A stretch of 64,000 nucleotides of DNA from Roseburia hominis A2-183 (GTDB lineage: Bacteria; Bacillota; Clostridia; Lachnospirales; Lachnospiraceae), in assembly GCF_000225345.1 (NCBI RefSeq), contig NC_015977.1, forward strand, positions 1,409,501-1,473,500. The letters run 5' to 3'. The position numbers and the translations under genes are program-made. This document shows positions 16,510-24,556 of this stretch, piece by piece; position 1 is the first letter of the stretch; the number at the start of each line of letters is the position of its first letter. The notes under the pieces were generated by a model. That model searched no databases, was not told the origin of the DNA, and saw only the letters and a list, made by a program, of their open reading frames with translations.

Positions 16510-16547
16510 AAGGACAGCAATTTGATGATACTGCTGTCCTTTCTTTT
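16510..16547 (+). terminator. Rho-independent terminator near the left end of the element
   Basis: AAGGACAGCA (16510-16519) pairs with TGCTGTCCTT (16532-16541), followed by TTCTTTT. It would stop transcription entering from the chromosome, or from the recombinase gene in the circular form. Confidence 0.7.
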
Positions 16548-16595
16548 ATAAAATTGCAGTACACATAAAAAAGCTGTAAAATGATAAATATATTT

Positions 16596-16633
16596 GTCCT
16601 TGTAACAATTCTCGGACATTTGCCTGTTATACT
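16596..16633 (+). promoter_or_regulatory. Promoter/operator cassette ahead of the response regulator gene
   Basis: TGTAACAATTCTCGGACATT (16601-16620) precedes a TATACT -10 box (16628-16633). The same arrangement, TGTAACATTTCGCGGACATT then TACAAT, lies ahead of the ABC transporter genes (18530-18561). No good -35 box is visible, as expected when an activator recruits polymerase. The likely binder is the response regulator encoded at 16662. Confidence 0.55.
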
Positions 16634-16661
16634 ATCTGCAAAAAGCAAAGGAAGTGAGGAT

Positions 16662-17354
16662 ATGAAGCAGATTTTAATTGTCGAGGACGACAGTTTTTTG
16701 AATAAGATGGTGGCCTATAACCTGACCGCAGACGGCTATGGCGTGACTTCTGCCCTAAATGCCAGAACCGCAGCCGACGCCATCCGCCAGCGGGAATTTG
16801 ATTTAGTGCTGCTGGACATCAACCTGCCGGACGGGAACGGCTTTGAGCTGTGCAAGCTAATAAAGCCTCAGCACCCGGACACCATCGTAATATTCCTGAC
16901 CGCCAACGATCAGGAGAGCGACCAGATACGGGGTTATGAGGTGGGCGCGGTGGACTACATCACAAAGCCCTTTGTGATTGGGGCCTTGCAGCGGAAAATC
17001 AAAGCCATGTTCGCCATGCTGGAACACCACAAACCGGCCAAGGACATTTACGACGACGGGCGGTTGTTTCTGGACTTCTCGGAGCAGACGGCTTCCCTAA
17101 ACGGCAAGCCCCTGACCCTATCCCCGATGGAGTACAAAATGCTGAACCTGTTCCGCAAAAATCCCCGGCAAGTGCTGACCCGTGGGCAGCTTTTGGAAAA
17201 GCTGTGGGATATAGATGAAAGGTTTGTGGACGAACACACCCTGACAACCTCCATCAGCCGGATTCGCAGCAAGATTGAATCTGATGGCGGCCCCCCCTAC
17301 ATCAAGACCGTTTACGGCATGGGCTATCAATGGACGGGAGGCGAGGCAAAATGA
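16662..17354 (+). CDS. OmpR-family response regulator of an ABC exporter module
   Basis: The 230-residue protein has a receiver domain (about 1-115) with D52 as phosphoacceptor in VLLDINLPDG, and an OmpR-type winged-helix domain (about 130-228) ending VDEHTLTTSISRIRSKIE and TVYGMGYQW. The ATG at 16662 follows GGAAGTGAGGA; the longer open frame starts before the promoter and is rejected. It is coupled to the kinase gene by an ATGA overlap. In Firmicutes, modules of this order (regulator, kinase, ABC ATPase, large permease) sense and expel or neutralise peptide antibiotics such as bacitracin or lantibiotics. Confidence 0.9.
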   Translation: MKQILIVEDDSFLNKMVAYNLTADGYGVTSALNARTAADAIRQREFDLVLLDINLPDGNGFELCKLIKPQHPDTIVIFLTANDQESDQIRGYEVGAVDYITKPFVIGALQRKIKAMFAMLEHHKPAKDIYDDGRLFLDFSEQTASLNGKPLTLSPMEYKMLNLFRKNPRQVLTRGQLLEKLWDIDERFVDEHTLTTSISRIRSKIESDGGPPYIKTVYGMGYQWTGGEAK

Positions 17355-18382
17355 AGTTTCAAAACCTCTCGGTAAAGCGGCTGTTTGGCCGGGTGGCAAT
17401 GGGGCTTGTCCTCTCCATGTCCGGGATCACCATAGCCCTGTTTTTTGTGACAAAACAGATTGCGGTGCTGCTGACGGGCGGGGCGCTGCTGCTGTGCGCC
17501 CTTGTGGGGATTTTTGTACTGACGCAGGCGTTTGGAAAGCGGCTGTCGCAGTTTACCGCTGACCTGTGCCAGACTTTAGACCACATGATCGCTGGGAATG
17601 AAGCGCCCCAGCGCCCAGAGGACAGCGAAACCCAGCTTGCTAGAATCGGACACCGGCTGGCAAGGCTTTACCAGATCATGCAGGAGAACCGCCGCCGGGT
17701 GGACGAGGAACGGCAGGAGTTACAGACCCTTGTATCAGATATTTCCCATCAGGTGAAAACGCCGGTGAGCAATCTGAAAATGGCGACGGACACCCTGCTG
17801 GAAAAGCCCATGACCGAGGCGGAGCGCACCGACTTTATCCGGGGAATCCGCAGCCAGACGGATAAGCTGGACTTTCTCTTTCAGGCCCTTGTAAAAACCT
17901 CCCGGCTGGAAACAGGCGTGATCCAGTTAGACAAGAAGCCGGGTCGCCTCTTTGATACCGTGGCGCAGGCCATGAGTGGGATTGTGTATGCAGCGGAGAA
18001 AAAGGAAATCGCTGTGTCCGTGGACTGCCCGGAGGATTTGACCGTTTTCCATGACAGCAAGTGGACATCCGAAGCCCTCTTTAACCTGCTGGACAATGCA
18101 GTGAAGTACACCCCGGCAGGCGGGAAAATCGCCGTGTCAGTGGTGCTGTGGGAAATGTATGTGGAGATCAAAGTAGTCGACACCGGCAAGGGCATTTCCG
18201 AAAGCAATCAGGCTGCCATCTTCCGGCGCTTCTATCGTGAGGAAGAAGTACACGAACAGCAGGGCGTGGGCATTGGCCTGTATCTGGCCCGCGAGATCGT
18301 AACGCGGCAAGGCGGCTATATCAAAGTGGTTTCGGAGCCGGGCAAGGGTTCAGAATTTTCCATTATGCTGCCGACAAAATAG
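17351..18382 (+). CDS. Sensor histidine kinase of an ABC exporter module
   Basis: The 343-residue protein has two transmembrane segments near its N-terminus (about 15-38 and 43-65) with almost no extracellular loop, as in intramembrane-sensing kinases that listen to their ABC transporter. A HAMP-like linker and a HisKA domain follow, with H133 in DISHQVKTP. The HATPase domain (about 225-340) shows ALFNLLDNAVKYTP (N-box), DTGKGISE and GVGIGLYLAREI. It probably phosphorylates the regulator encoded just before. The short sensor suggests that the signal is transport activity of the permease at 19284 rather than the drug itself. Confidence 0.9.
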   Translation: MKFQNLSVKRLFGRVAMGLVLSMSGITIALFFVTKQIAVLLTGGALLLCALVGIFVLTQAFGKRLSQFTADLCQTLDHMIAGNEAPQRPEDSETQLARIGHRLARLYQIMQENRRRVDEERQELQTLVSDISHQVKTPVSNLKMATDTLLEKPMTEAERTDFIRGIRSQTDKLDFLFQALVKTSRLETGVIQLDKKPGRLFDTVAQAMSGIVYAAEKKEIAVSVDCPEDLTVFHDSKWTSEALFNLLDNAVKYTPAGGKIAVSVVLWEMYVEIKVVDTGKGISESNQAAIFRRFYREEEVHEQQGVGIGLYLAREIVTRQGGYIKVVSEPGKGSEFSIMLPTK

Positions 18383-18472
18383 AACGCGGCGGACGGCCAT
18401 TTCCGGCTGCCCGCCGTAAGTCTTTTCGCAACAGTGTGCCGATAAAGCTGCCAGTGGCAGTTTTTCGGCGGA

Positions 18473-18561
18473 AATGTCCGAGCGTTGTAACATTTCACCC
18501 CCGATTTTCAATGAAATTTTTTGGCCGCTGTAACATTTCGCGGACATTTGGGTTTTACAAT
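18473..18561 (+). promoter_or_regulatory. Duplicated operator and promoter of the ABC transporter genes
   Basis: A first copy of the motif (AATGTCCGAGCGTTGTAACA from 18473) faces a second (TGTAACATTTCGCGGACATT at 18530-18549), so that AATGTCCG and CGGACATT form the outer ends of an inverted repeat. A TACAAT -10 box (18556-18561) lies at the same distance as in the response-regulator promoter at 16596-16633. The arrangement implies two binding sites for the response regulator. Confidence 0.55.
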
Positions 18562-18603
18562 AGCCTTATCAACAGGCAGAAAGCCTTGAAAGGAGTTTTG
18601 AGT

Positions 18604-19269
18604 ATGAGCGTTTTACAGGCGATTGATCTGAAAAAGTATTACGGCACAGAGCCGAACATTACCCGCGCCCTTGACGGTGTGAACTTCTCCGTGGAGGACG
18701 GCGAGTTTGTGGCCGTTGTGGGAACATCCGGCAGCGGCAAGTCCACCCTGCTTCACATGATGGGCGGGCTGGACACTCCCACCAGCGGAACCGTGATCGT
18801 CCGGGGCGAAGAACTGGCAAAGAAGAACGATGAACAGCTTACCATCTTTCGCCGCCGCAACATCGGCTTTATCTTCCAGAACTATAACCTTGTTCCTATT
18901 CTGAATGTGTATGAGAACATCGTCCTGCCGGTGGAGCTGGACGGGGACACGGTGGATCAGAAGTTTTTGGACGAGATCGTTCACCTGCTGGGGCTGGAAG
19001 ATAAACTGAAAAATATGCCGAATAATCTTTCTGGCGGACAGCAGCAGCGTGTGGCGATTGCCCGCGCTCTGATTACCAAACCGGCTATTGTGCTGGCCGA
19101 TGAGCCAACCGGTAACCTTGACAGCAAGACCAGCGCCGAGGTGCTGGGACTTATCAAGCGCACCAGCGCGGAGTTCCGGCAAACCGTTGTAATGATTACC
19201 CACAATGACGACATAGCCCGCCTTGCAGATCGGATTGTCCGCATTGAGGATGGCAGGATTGTGGAATAA
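18604..19269 (+). CDS. ABC transporter ATP-binding protein (LolD/MacB type)
   Basis: The 221-residue ATPase has Walker A GTSGSGKS (40-47), a Q-loop (IFQNYNLVP), the signature LSGGQQQRVAIARAL, Walker B (PAIVLADEPTGNLDS) and the H-loop (MITHNDD). It belongs to the group that works with FtsX-type permeases in antimicrobial-peptide detoxification or lipoprotein release. AAAGGAG lies before the ATG. It stands 14 bases ahead of the permease gene and has its own promoter/operator separate from the kinase gene. Confidence 0.92.
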   Translation: MSVLQAIDLKKYYGTEPNITRALDGVNFSVEDGEFVAVVGTSGSGKSTLLHMMGGLDTPTSGTVIVRGEELAKKNDEQLTIFRRRNIGFIFQNYNLVPILNVYENIVLPVELDGDTVDQKFLDEIVHLLGLEDKLKNMPNNLSGGQQQRVAIARALITKPAIVLADEPTGNLDSKTSAEVLGLIKRTSAEFRQTVVMITHNDDIARLADRIVRIEDGRIVE

Positions 19270-19283
19270 GGAGGTGGCAAGCT

Positions 19284-21776
19284 ATGACATGGCCTTTTGA
19301 AAATGATACCAGTGACATTGAAAAGAAGCTGGCAAAGCGCAGTTTGCATCGTGAACGGCAGCGTAATTTATTTGCAATCATTGCTCTTGTGCTAACTGCA
19401 TTTATGATAACTGCGACATTCAGTATTGGTTTTAGTTACTTTGAAACCTACCAAATGCAACAAATTCGGTTAATGGGAACTACCGCTGATGTCGGAATCA
19501 CAAATGTAACAGAAAATCAGTTGGTTGAAATTTCAAAATCAAACCTTGTCCTTGACGTAGGTATACAGCAGCGTTTAGGTAGTGTTGATACAGAACAACT
19601 GAGAAACGCAAGATTAGGTGTAGTATGGATAAATGATACAGAGTGGGAACACCACCGTCTTCCTACTATATCAGGTGTTGTAGGAAATTACCCATCAAGT
19701 AAAAACGAAATTATGCTACCTACATGGGTGCTTGAACAGATGGGCATTTCTGATCCGCAAATAGGGATGGAGATTGTGTTGTCATACCAAATTGGCGATA
19801 GCTATGATTATGTCACGGACACCTTTTTGCTGTCGGGCTACTATACGGACTACATTCCAGTGCGCACAAATAATCGTGGTTATGTTTATGTTTCATCCGC
19901 TTTTAAGGATAGCTTAAATGTATCACTGGATAATAGTGTTACGGCAATGATCCGTTTTCAAGGCAATGATAATGCTGACAAAAACTGTGAAAGATTGCGG
20001 CGTGAGATTGACTTTACAGAAGGGCAAACATTTGAAATTGTACCATTAGAACAGGCAAATGGTGGAACTATTATTTTAGCTGTAATAATTTTAGCAGTTT
20101 TTATATCCTTTAGCGGCTATCTGCTGATTTATAATATTCTTTATGTCTCTGTCATAAAAGATGTGCAATTCTATGGCCGTCTTAAAACGATTGGAACGAC
20201 CCAAAGGCAGATAAAGAGAATTATCTATAAGCAGGCAATCAGAATCTCTTGTATTGGTATTCCGATTGGTCTGTTACTTGGTGCGGTTGTTTCCTTTGGC
20301 ATTGTTCCTTACTTCCTGAATATGATGTATTCAACAAATTCTGATGTGGGAACAAAAGTATCTTTTTCGCCGTTTATTTTCATAGGAGCGGCCATATTTA
20401 CGTTCATTACCGTTATGATTGCAAGCATGAAGCCCGCCAAAATTGCCGGAAGTGTTTCACCAATAGCAGCACTCCAATATACAGCAGCCAGCACAAAGAG
20501 TAGCGCCAGAAATTGTAGCAAAATGAAGTTGTCCAGAATGGCATGGAACAATGTCTTTCGTAATGCTAAGAGTACAACCCTTGTTTTTGCATCGCTTTTT
20601 TTCGGCCTTTCCTTGTTCCTTGTCGTCACAGGGCTATTACATGGTTTAAACCCGGAGAATTATGTGAGCCAATGGGGAGTAAGCGATTTTGCACTCACAT
20701 ATAGTATCCACGAAAGAGAAGATTTAATTTCCAGCGAAATGGTTTCAGAGGTTGGTCAGCTTGACGGCATTGAGAATTTGAGGTTGACCTATGCACCTTA
20801 TCCTCAAGTAGTAGCAGATGTTGTATATGACGATGCTGTATTTCACGAGTTTCTTGCGTCATTAGACGGAGTAAACGGCATTGATTTTTCTGATCCGGCA
20901 AAATTAGAAAATTATCAGCAAAACTTTTTTAGTGGGGTTTTTGGAATTGACAGTGCATATTTGGAAGAAATCAATAAAACCTTAAACTTGCCTATTGACA
21001 CGTCTGCCTTTGAACAAGGAAAGGTTGTGCTGCTGTCCAAAACAGTAGAAGACCTTATTCAGCCGGGGCAGGAAATAACAATCCAGACGCAGAACGGACA
21101 GCATTCCTTTATTGTAGCGAACGGTTATTTGAATGAAGGGTTTCGAGCAGGAGGAGGCAATGAGAGAGGGACGGCTCCTGATTTGTATATTAGTCAAACA
21201 GCTTTGAAAGAACTCTTTCCGCAATATAGAGTGTTCCGCGTGGCCTTTGATACGGATGGTCAACATGACGAAAGTATACTGCAAGAATTAAAGCAAATCA
21301 CCGCATCACAAGCTAACATTGATATTATATCCCGATATGAACGGCGAGAAGAAATGCAGGAATATCTCATTACAGCAAAGGTTTTAGGAACAGGGTTGTC
21401 CGTGATCCTGCTGCTTGTTGGTGTCATGAACTTTGTCAATACAATGGTTGTCAATGTAAATACTCGGCGCTATGAATTAGCTGTTCTTGAAAGCATTGGA
21501 ATGACAAAGCGACAAATCAAACGAATGCTATTTATGGAAGGTTTCTATTATTGGGGCGTTTCCCTTTCCCTTGCAGTCACCATTGGAACAGCAATCTTCA
21601 TCTTGCTATATATGATTTTTAGTAAAGTGGCCTATTATGCTGTTTTCTCCTATCCATTTATCCCACTGGTGCTGGTGTCTGGACTGGTGTTGCTAATCTG
21701 CCTTATTGTGCCTATATGGGTCTACAAAACTGACGTTAACCTTCCAGTTGTGGAGCGATTGCGGTTGACAGAGTGA
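19284..21776 (+). CDS. FtsX-domain ABC transporter permease, 830 residues
   Basis: The protein has a first transmembrane segment near residues 30-50, a long extracellular domain (about 55-250), a cluster of three membrane segments typical of one FtsX domain (about 255-390), a second membrane segment near 430, a second extracellular region and a final FtsX cluster (about 690-820). Such double-FtsX permeases expel or remove peptide antibiotics from their membrane targets. Its DNA is clearly richer in A and T than the regulator, kinase and ATPase genes next to it, from about 19350 to the end. This suggests that this gene has a different origin or was exchanged by recombination. Confidence 0.88.
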   Translation: MTWPFENDTSDIEKKLAKRSLHRERQRNLFAIIALVLTAFMITATFSIGFSYFETYQMQQIRLMGTTADVGITNVTENQLVEISKSNLVLDVGIQQRLGSVDTEQLRNARLGVVWINDTEWEHHRLPTISGVVGNYPSSKNEIMLPTWVLEQMGISDPQIGMEIVLSYQIGDSYDYVTDTFLLSGYYTDYIPVRTNNRGYVYVSSAFKDSLNVSLDNSVTAMIRFQGNDNADKNCERLRREIDFTEGQTFEIVPLEQANGGTIILAVIILAVFISFSGYLLIYNILYVSVIKDVQFYGRLKTIGTTQRQIKRIIYKQAIRISCIGIPIGLLLGAVVSFGIVPYFLNMMYSTNSDVGTKVSFSPFIFIGAAIFTFITVMIASMKPAKIAGSVSPIAALQYTAASTKSSARNCSKMKLSRMAWNNVFRNAKSTTLVFASLFFGLSLFLVVTGLLHGLNPENYVSQWGVSDFALTYSIHEREDLISSEMVSEVGQLDGIENLRLTYAPYPQVVADVVYDDAVFHEFLASLDGVNGIDFSDPAKLENYQQNFFSGVFGIDSAYLEEINKTLNLPIDTSAFEQGKVVLLSKTVEDLIQPGQEITIQTQNGQHSFIVANGYLNEGFRAGGGNERGTAPDLYISQTALKELFPQYRVFRVAFDTDGQHDESILQELKQITASQANIDIISRYERREEMQEYLITAKVLGTGLSVILLLVGVMNFVNTMVVNVNTRRYELAVLESIGMTKRQIKRMLFMEGFYYWGVSLSLAVTIGTAIFILLYMIFSKVAYYAVFSYPFIPLVLVSGLVLLICLIVPIWVYKTDVNLPVVERLRLTE

Positions 21777-21816
21777 GTTTAATCAAATAGCAAAACATCC
21801 TTAGATCAATCATATC

Positions 21817-21860
21817 GAAGCGGAGCAGATTTTAGCTGCTCCGCTTCTTTAGTGTTTTTC
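21817..21860 (+). terminator. Rho-independent terminator after the ABC permease gene
   Basis: GAAGCGGAGCAG (21817-21828) and CTGCTCCGCTTC (21836-21847) form a perfect 12-base stem with a 7-base loop, followed by a T-rich run. Confidence 0.85.
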
Positions 21861-21873
21861 AAAAAATTCTTTT

Positions 21874-21940
21874 GAAATGTCCGAGCTTTGTAACAATTCA
21901 GCCTGTTTTTTTGTCGAAATCAAAGGCACCTCGGACATTT
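21874..21940. repeat. Third copy of the response-regulator operator cassette, without a clear gene downstream
   Basis: AATGTCCGAGCTTTGTAACA (21876-21895) matches the cassette at 18473, and TCGGACATTT (21931-21940) closes the inverted repeat. No plus-strand gene follows; the next gene runs in from the right. It may be the remains of a duplicated transporter module or a regulatory site for lost cargo. Confidence 0.55.
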
Positions 21941-22032
21941 ATAGTTCTTCCAAAAGTTTGATGATAATATTACCATTCATGGAAGAAGCAATCTGTTATT
22001 GCAATAATGCGAAATTGACGATAGAAAGTTTT

Positions 22033-23073
22033 TCATATCTCGGTCAGCTCAACAATTACATTACTCTGCTGATACAGCCAGTCCGTAAATTCTTTCGGGC
22101 TGGCCGTTCCTGTTTTTACAGCCTTTTTTCTCTGCAAGGCTTCTTTCTTAAAGTCGGAAAAGGCAGCCTGTATTTTTTCCAGACGGTCAGCCGGAAAGCC
22201 TGCGGTATTCTTTACTCGGTTTATTTTGTTGCGCCAGTTCTGGCATTCATTTTTATAAAGCAGGTCATAGTTGTTTTCTCTTGCCCTCTCGTCAAATTCC
22301 CGCTTGTTTTGAAGCGCCTGTACTTTTCGGCACTTGTCGCTGCACAGCTCATACCGCTGGCTCTTTGCCAGAAAATATTTCCCGCAGACCTTGCACTGCC
22401 GGAAGCAAAGCCCCCAGTCATTCAGCCTGTTCAGATAATAGGTAATCAACGGGTAGAGGGACGCATAGGCAGACACACATTCTTCTGTGCGCCGGTTGTC
22501 CGGGAACCAGAGGTCAAGCCGGGTATCTTCTGACGGTGCGCCTTTGAAATAAAGGCTGCCAGTTTGAAAATGTTTCGGTTTTCCTGTTTCTCTGTCAAAG
22601 ATCATGGTTTCGTTATGGAATACCCCGGTCAGGCTGCTCATTTTATCCATGAAGCGGTCACAGGCAGCGTTACGGTCACGGGGTTCTCTGGCAAGCAGAT
22701 AGCTGTTCCAGATACGGAACGCTACATACATTTTCAGAGGATCGTTGCTAAGATATTTTCCCCAGAGAAATTCGCTTGCCGCCTGCTCCAGCTCCGGCTG
22801 TTTCCATCTGTTGGAGTGGAGGGCTTGCCGCAGCGGAGAAAGCCCATATAAGTTCCAATCTCTGTCCGTGTCACGCTCAAAGTTTATCAAAAAAGTTCCC
22901 AGTGGGCGTGTCATATCACAAAGCACCTCTGCGTTTTGGCTCCCGTTCAGCCGGAAGCGGATCTGCTGTTCTTCCCCAATCAAAATCCGCTCTTTCATTT
23001 TCTTCCTGTCCAGCGTCAGGACAAACAAAATCCTCTCAAAACATGGCTCATGCCGTATAAACTGATTCTCCAT
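22033..23073 (-). CDS. Element-borne zinc-finger-like protein, DUF6076 type
   Basis: The 346-residue protein is common on clostridial mobile elements and, as far as I recall, is annotated DUF6076; its function is unknown. It has a mixed N-terminal region without motif and, around residues 234-260, a cysteine cluster (CRQCKVCGKYFLAKSQ, then LCSDKCRK) that should bind zinc, as in toxin or RNA-binding proteins. The start at 23073 follows a GGGGATAGGG site; the longer frame extends into AT-rich promoter sequence. It runs against the rest of the element genes. Confidence 0.65.
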   Translation of the reverse strand: MENQFIRHEPCFERILFVLTLDRKKMKERILIGEEQQIRFRLNGSQNAEVLCDMTRPLGTFLINFERDTDRDWNLYGLSPLRQALHSNRWKQPELEQAASEFLWGKYLSNDPLKMYVAFRIWNSYLLAREPRDRNAACDRFMDKMSSLTGVFHNETMIFDRETGKPKHFQTGSLYFKGAPSEDTRLDLWFPDNRRTEECVSAYASLYPLITYYLNRLNDWGLCFRQCKVCGKYFLAKSQRYELCSDKCRKVQALQNKREFDERARENNYDLLYKNECQNWRNKINRVKNTAGFPADRLEKIQAAFSDFKKEALQRKKAVKTGTASPKEFTDWLYQQSNVIVELTEI

Positions 23074-23375
23074 CCCTATCCCCTGCCTTTGTTTATGGTA
23101 ATTATATAATTCGGTTATATCTGTTACACTCATGGTATCGCAGAAGCATTGTTTTGTCAAGGATAGTCCGCTATGATGATTGCAGTTGGTAATTTCGTGC
23201 CACACAGTACCTTGACAAGTGAATGACCGTCCAAAAGGGATATGACCGGCAGGAGAAGTGACGCATCCGGCGCACCAATGCAGGGAAACACCGCAGGAAT
23301 GGGGCAGGAAAACGGCTTTTGGGGAGAACGGCAGCAGGAAGCATTTTAACCTATTTGATTTATGGGAGGAACAGA
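23074..23375. other. Intergenic region between divergent element genes
   Basis: This 302-base stretch separates the DUF6076-like gene (minus) from the HTH gene (plus). On the minus strand a TATAAT-like box lies at 23101-23106. The right half (23216-23340) is GC-richer and holds no gene or repeat that I can support. Confidence 0.5.
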
Positions 23376-23600
23376 ATGAACGATAAAAAGAGATTGAACA
23401 GCTACGAGGATTTACCGCTGGTTCTGGATGTGGCGGACATTCAGCGGATTATGGGAATTTCAAGAGCGAGCGCCTATGAGCTGGTACACACACCCGGCTT
23501 TCCAGCGTTCCGCAGGGGCAGACTTATCAAGGTCAGCAAAATTGCTTTCTTTGAATGGATGGCAAAAGGCTCCGAAACCGTACCGAGAAGCGACAAATAA
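23376..23600 (+). CDS. Small helix-turn-helix protein, excisionase-like
   Basis: The 74-residue protein is a single winged-helix or MerR-like DNA-binding domain (LDVADIQRIMGISRASAYELVHTPGF, then RRGRLIKVSKIAFFEWM). This is the form of excisionase/helix-turn-helix proteins found in many integrative elements. The ATG at 23376 follows GGGAGGAACAG. With a serine recombinase as the integrase it may act as directionality factor or as a regulator of the element; the sequence does not decide. Confidence 0.75.
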   Translation: MNDKKRLNSYEDLPLVLDVADIQRIMGISRASAYELVHTPGFPAFRRGRLIKVSKIAFFEWMAKGSETVPRSDK

Positions 23601-23746
23601 GCGTGAGTTATCATTCCCTGACTGCAAATACTGCCGCACTTTACAAAGGGGTATACAGAGGGAAAAACCTTAAAAATGATACCGAAACGCTACACCAAAA
23701 CAGCCTATCTGCGTACATCAGATAGAAACGGAGAAAGGAGCCGGTT

Positions 23747-23950
23747 ATGGCAAGAATGAGTAACAAGCGGCGGTTGGAATGGTCTTTCTTCTTAAATGAC
23801 CGCAGCCGTATCACTTACAACGAACTGTGCCGGAAATGCCAGCACGAATGTAAACAGAGCTTCCGGGCGGTTGTGGTTGACTGCCCGAAGTATCTTTCCA
23901 AGCGTTCCAAGAAAAAGGACAAGACTGCCGGAAACGGCAAAATCCCTTAG
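23747..23950 (+). CDS. Small cysteine-containing element protein
   Basis: The 67-residue basic protein has a Cys pattern (ELCRKCQHECKQ, later VDCP) compatible with one zinc site and a lysine-rich tail. It recurs, as I recall, in mobilizable elements of this type, but has no known function. Its 3' end abuts the oriT-like region. Confidence 0.55.
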   Translation: MARMSNKRRLEWSFFLNDRSRITYNELCRKCQHECKQSFRAVVVDCPKYLSKRSKKKDKTAGNGKIP

Positions 23951-24010
23951 AAACTAAGGGCGCACTTCTATACATAGTCTAAAGACCATGTATCGTGCGT
24001 CCTGCGGAGC
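23944..24010. other. Candidate origin of transfer (oriT)
   Basis: On the minus strand AGAAGTGCGCCCTTAG (23954-23969) matches the nic core of MobQ/RSF1010-type origins (TAAGTGCGCCCT), the type cut by MobA/MobL relaxases. It lies at the foot of a hairpin (CCCTTAG 23944-23950 with CTAAGGG 23954-23960). A second stem follows at 23971-23992 (TACATAGTC with GACCATGTA). The relaxase genes begin 230 bases to the right. The remaining sequence to 24236 is noncoding with several short GC-rich inverted repeats. Confidence 0.6.
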
Positions 24011-24236
24011 TTACCTCTGCCGCTGATAAAATCAGCAATCCGAGGTCTGCGTTCGCTTCGCTCCGACAAGGTGGCTACACCCCCTTGCGCCGCTAAAGCG
24101 GCTATCCCCTGTGTACCCGCCGCAAAGAGAAATCCGCTCTGCGGTTTTCCCTTTTCATCGGGTTTTATAGAAGCACTGACACACGGACTGTCTGCGGATG
24201 GTCTTTCTTTATCTTATCAGCAAAGGATGTGAGAAC

Positions 24237-24554
24237 ATGGAAAAATCTTTGGAACAGTTGAAGCAGGAATATGAAAAAACCACTGTCCTGCTGGAACAGG
24301 AAAAACGGAAAATGCAGCGTTTGAAAAACCGGCAGGCGTATCTGGAAAGCGGTTCCCGGAAACAGAGGACGCACCGGCTGATTACCCGTGGGGCAGCTAT
24401 TGAGAGCATTGCACCACAGACAAAGGAGCTATCCGAAGCGGAATTTTATTCCCTCATGGAAAGCATTTTGAATCTGCCGCAGGCGGAGCATTTCATCCGG
24501 TCTGCCACAGAGAACCACGCCCGTATTTCCGGGCAGGAGAAAGGCGGTGACTAA
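24237..24554 (+). CDS. DUF3847-type mobilization accessory protein
   Basis: The 105-residue protein starts with a coiled-coil segment (about 1-35, EQLKQEYEKTTVLLEQEKRKMQR in heptad style), then RLITRGAAIESIAPQ and a helical C-terminus. Proteins of this kind lie directly ahead of MobA/L relaxase genes and are thought to help relaxase bind oriT, like MobC. The ATG at 24237 follows AAAGGATGTGAG. The relaxase reading frame starts within a few bases of its stop codon. Confidence 0.75.
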   Translation: MEKSLEQLKQEYEKTTVLLEQEKRKMQRLKNRQAYLESGSRKQRTHRLITRGAAIESIAPQTKELSEAEFYSLMESILNLPQAEHFIRSATENHARISGQEKGGD

Positions 24555-24556
24555 GG

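Noticed and set aside
21877..22533. Open frame of 218 codons on the plus strand opposite the DUF6076-like gene
   Set aside because: It covers the operator repeat and the antisense of a better-supported gene, and has no start site.
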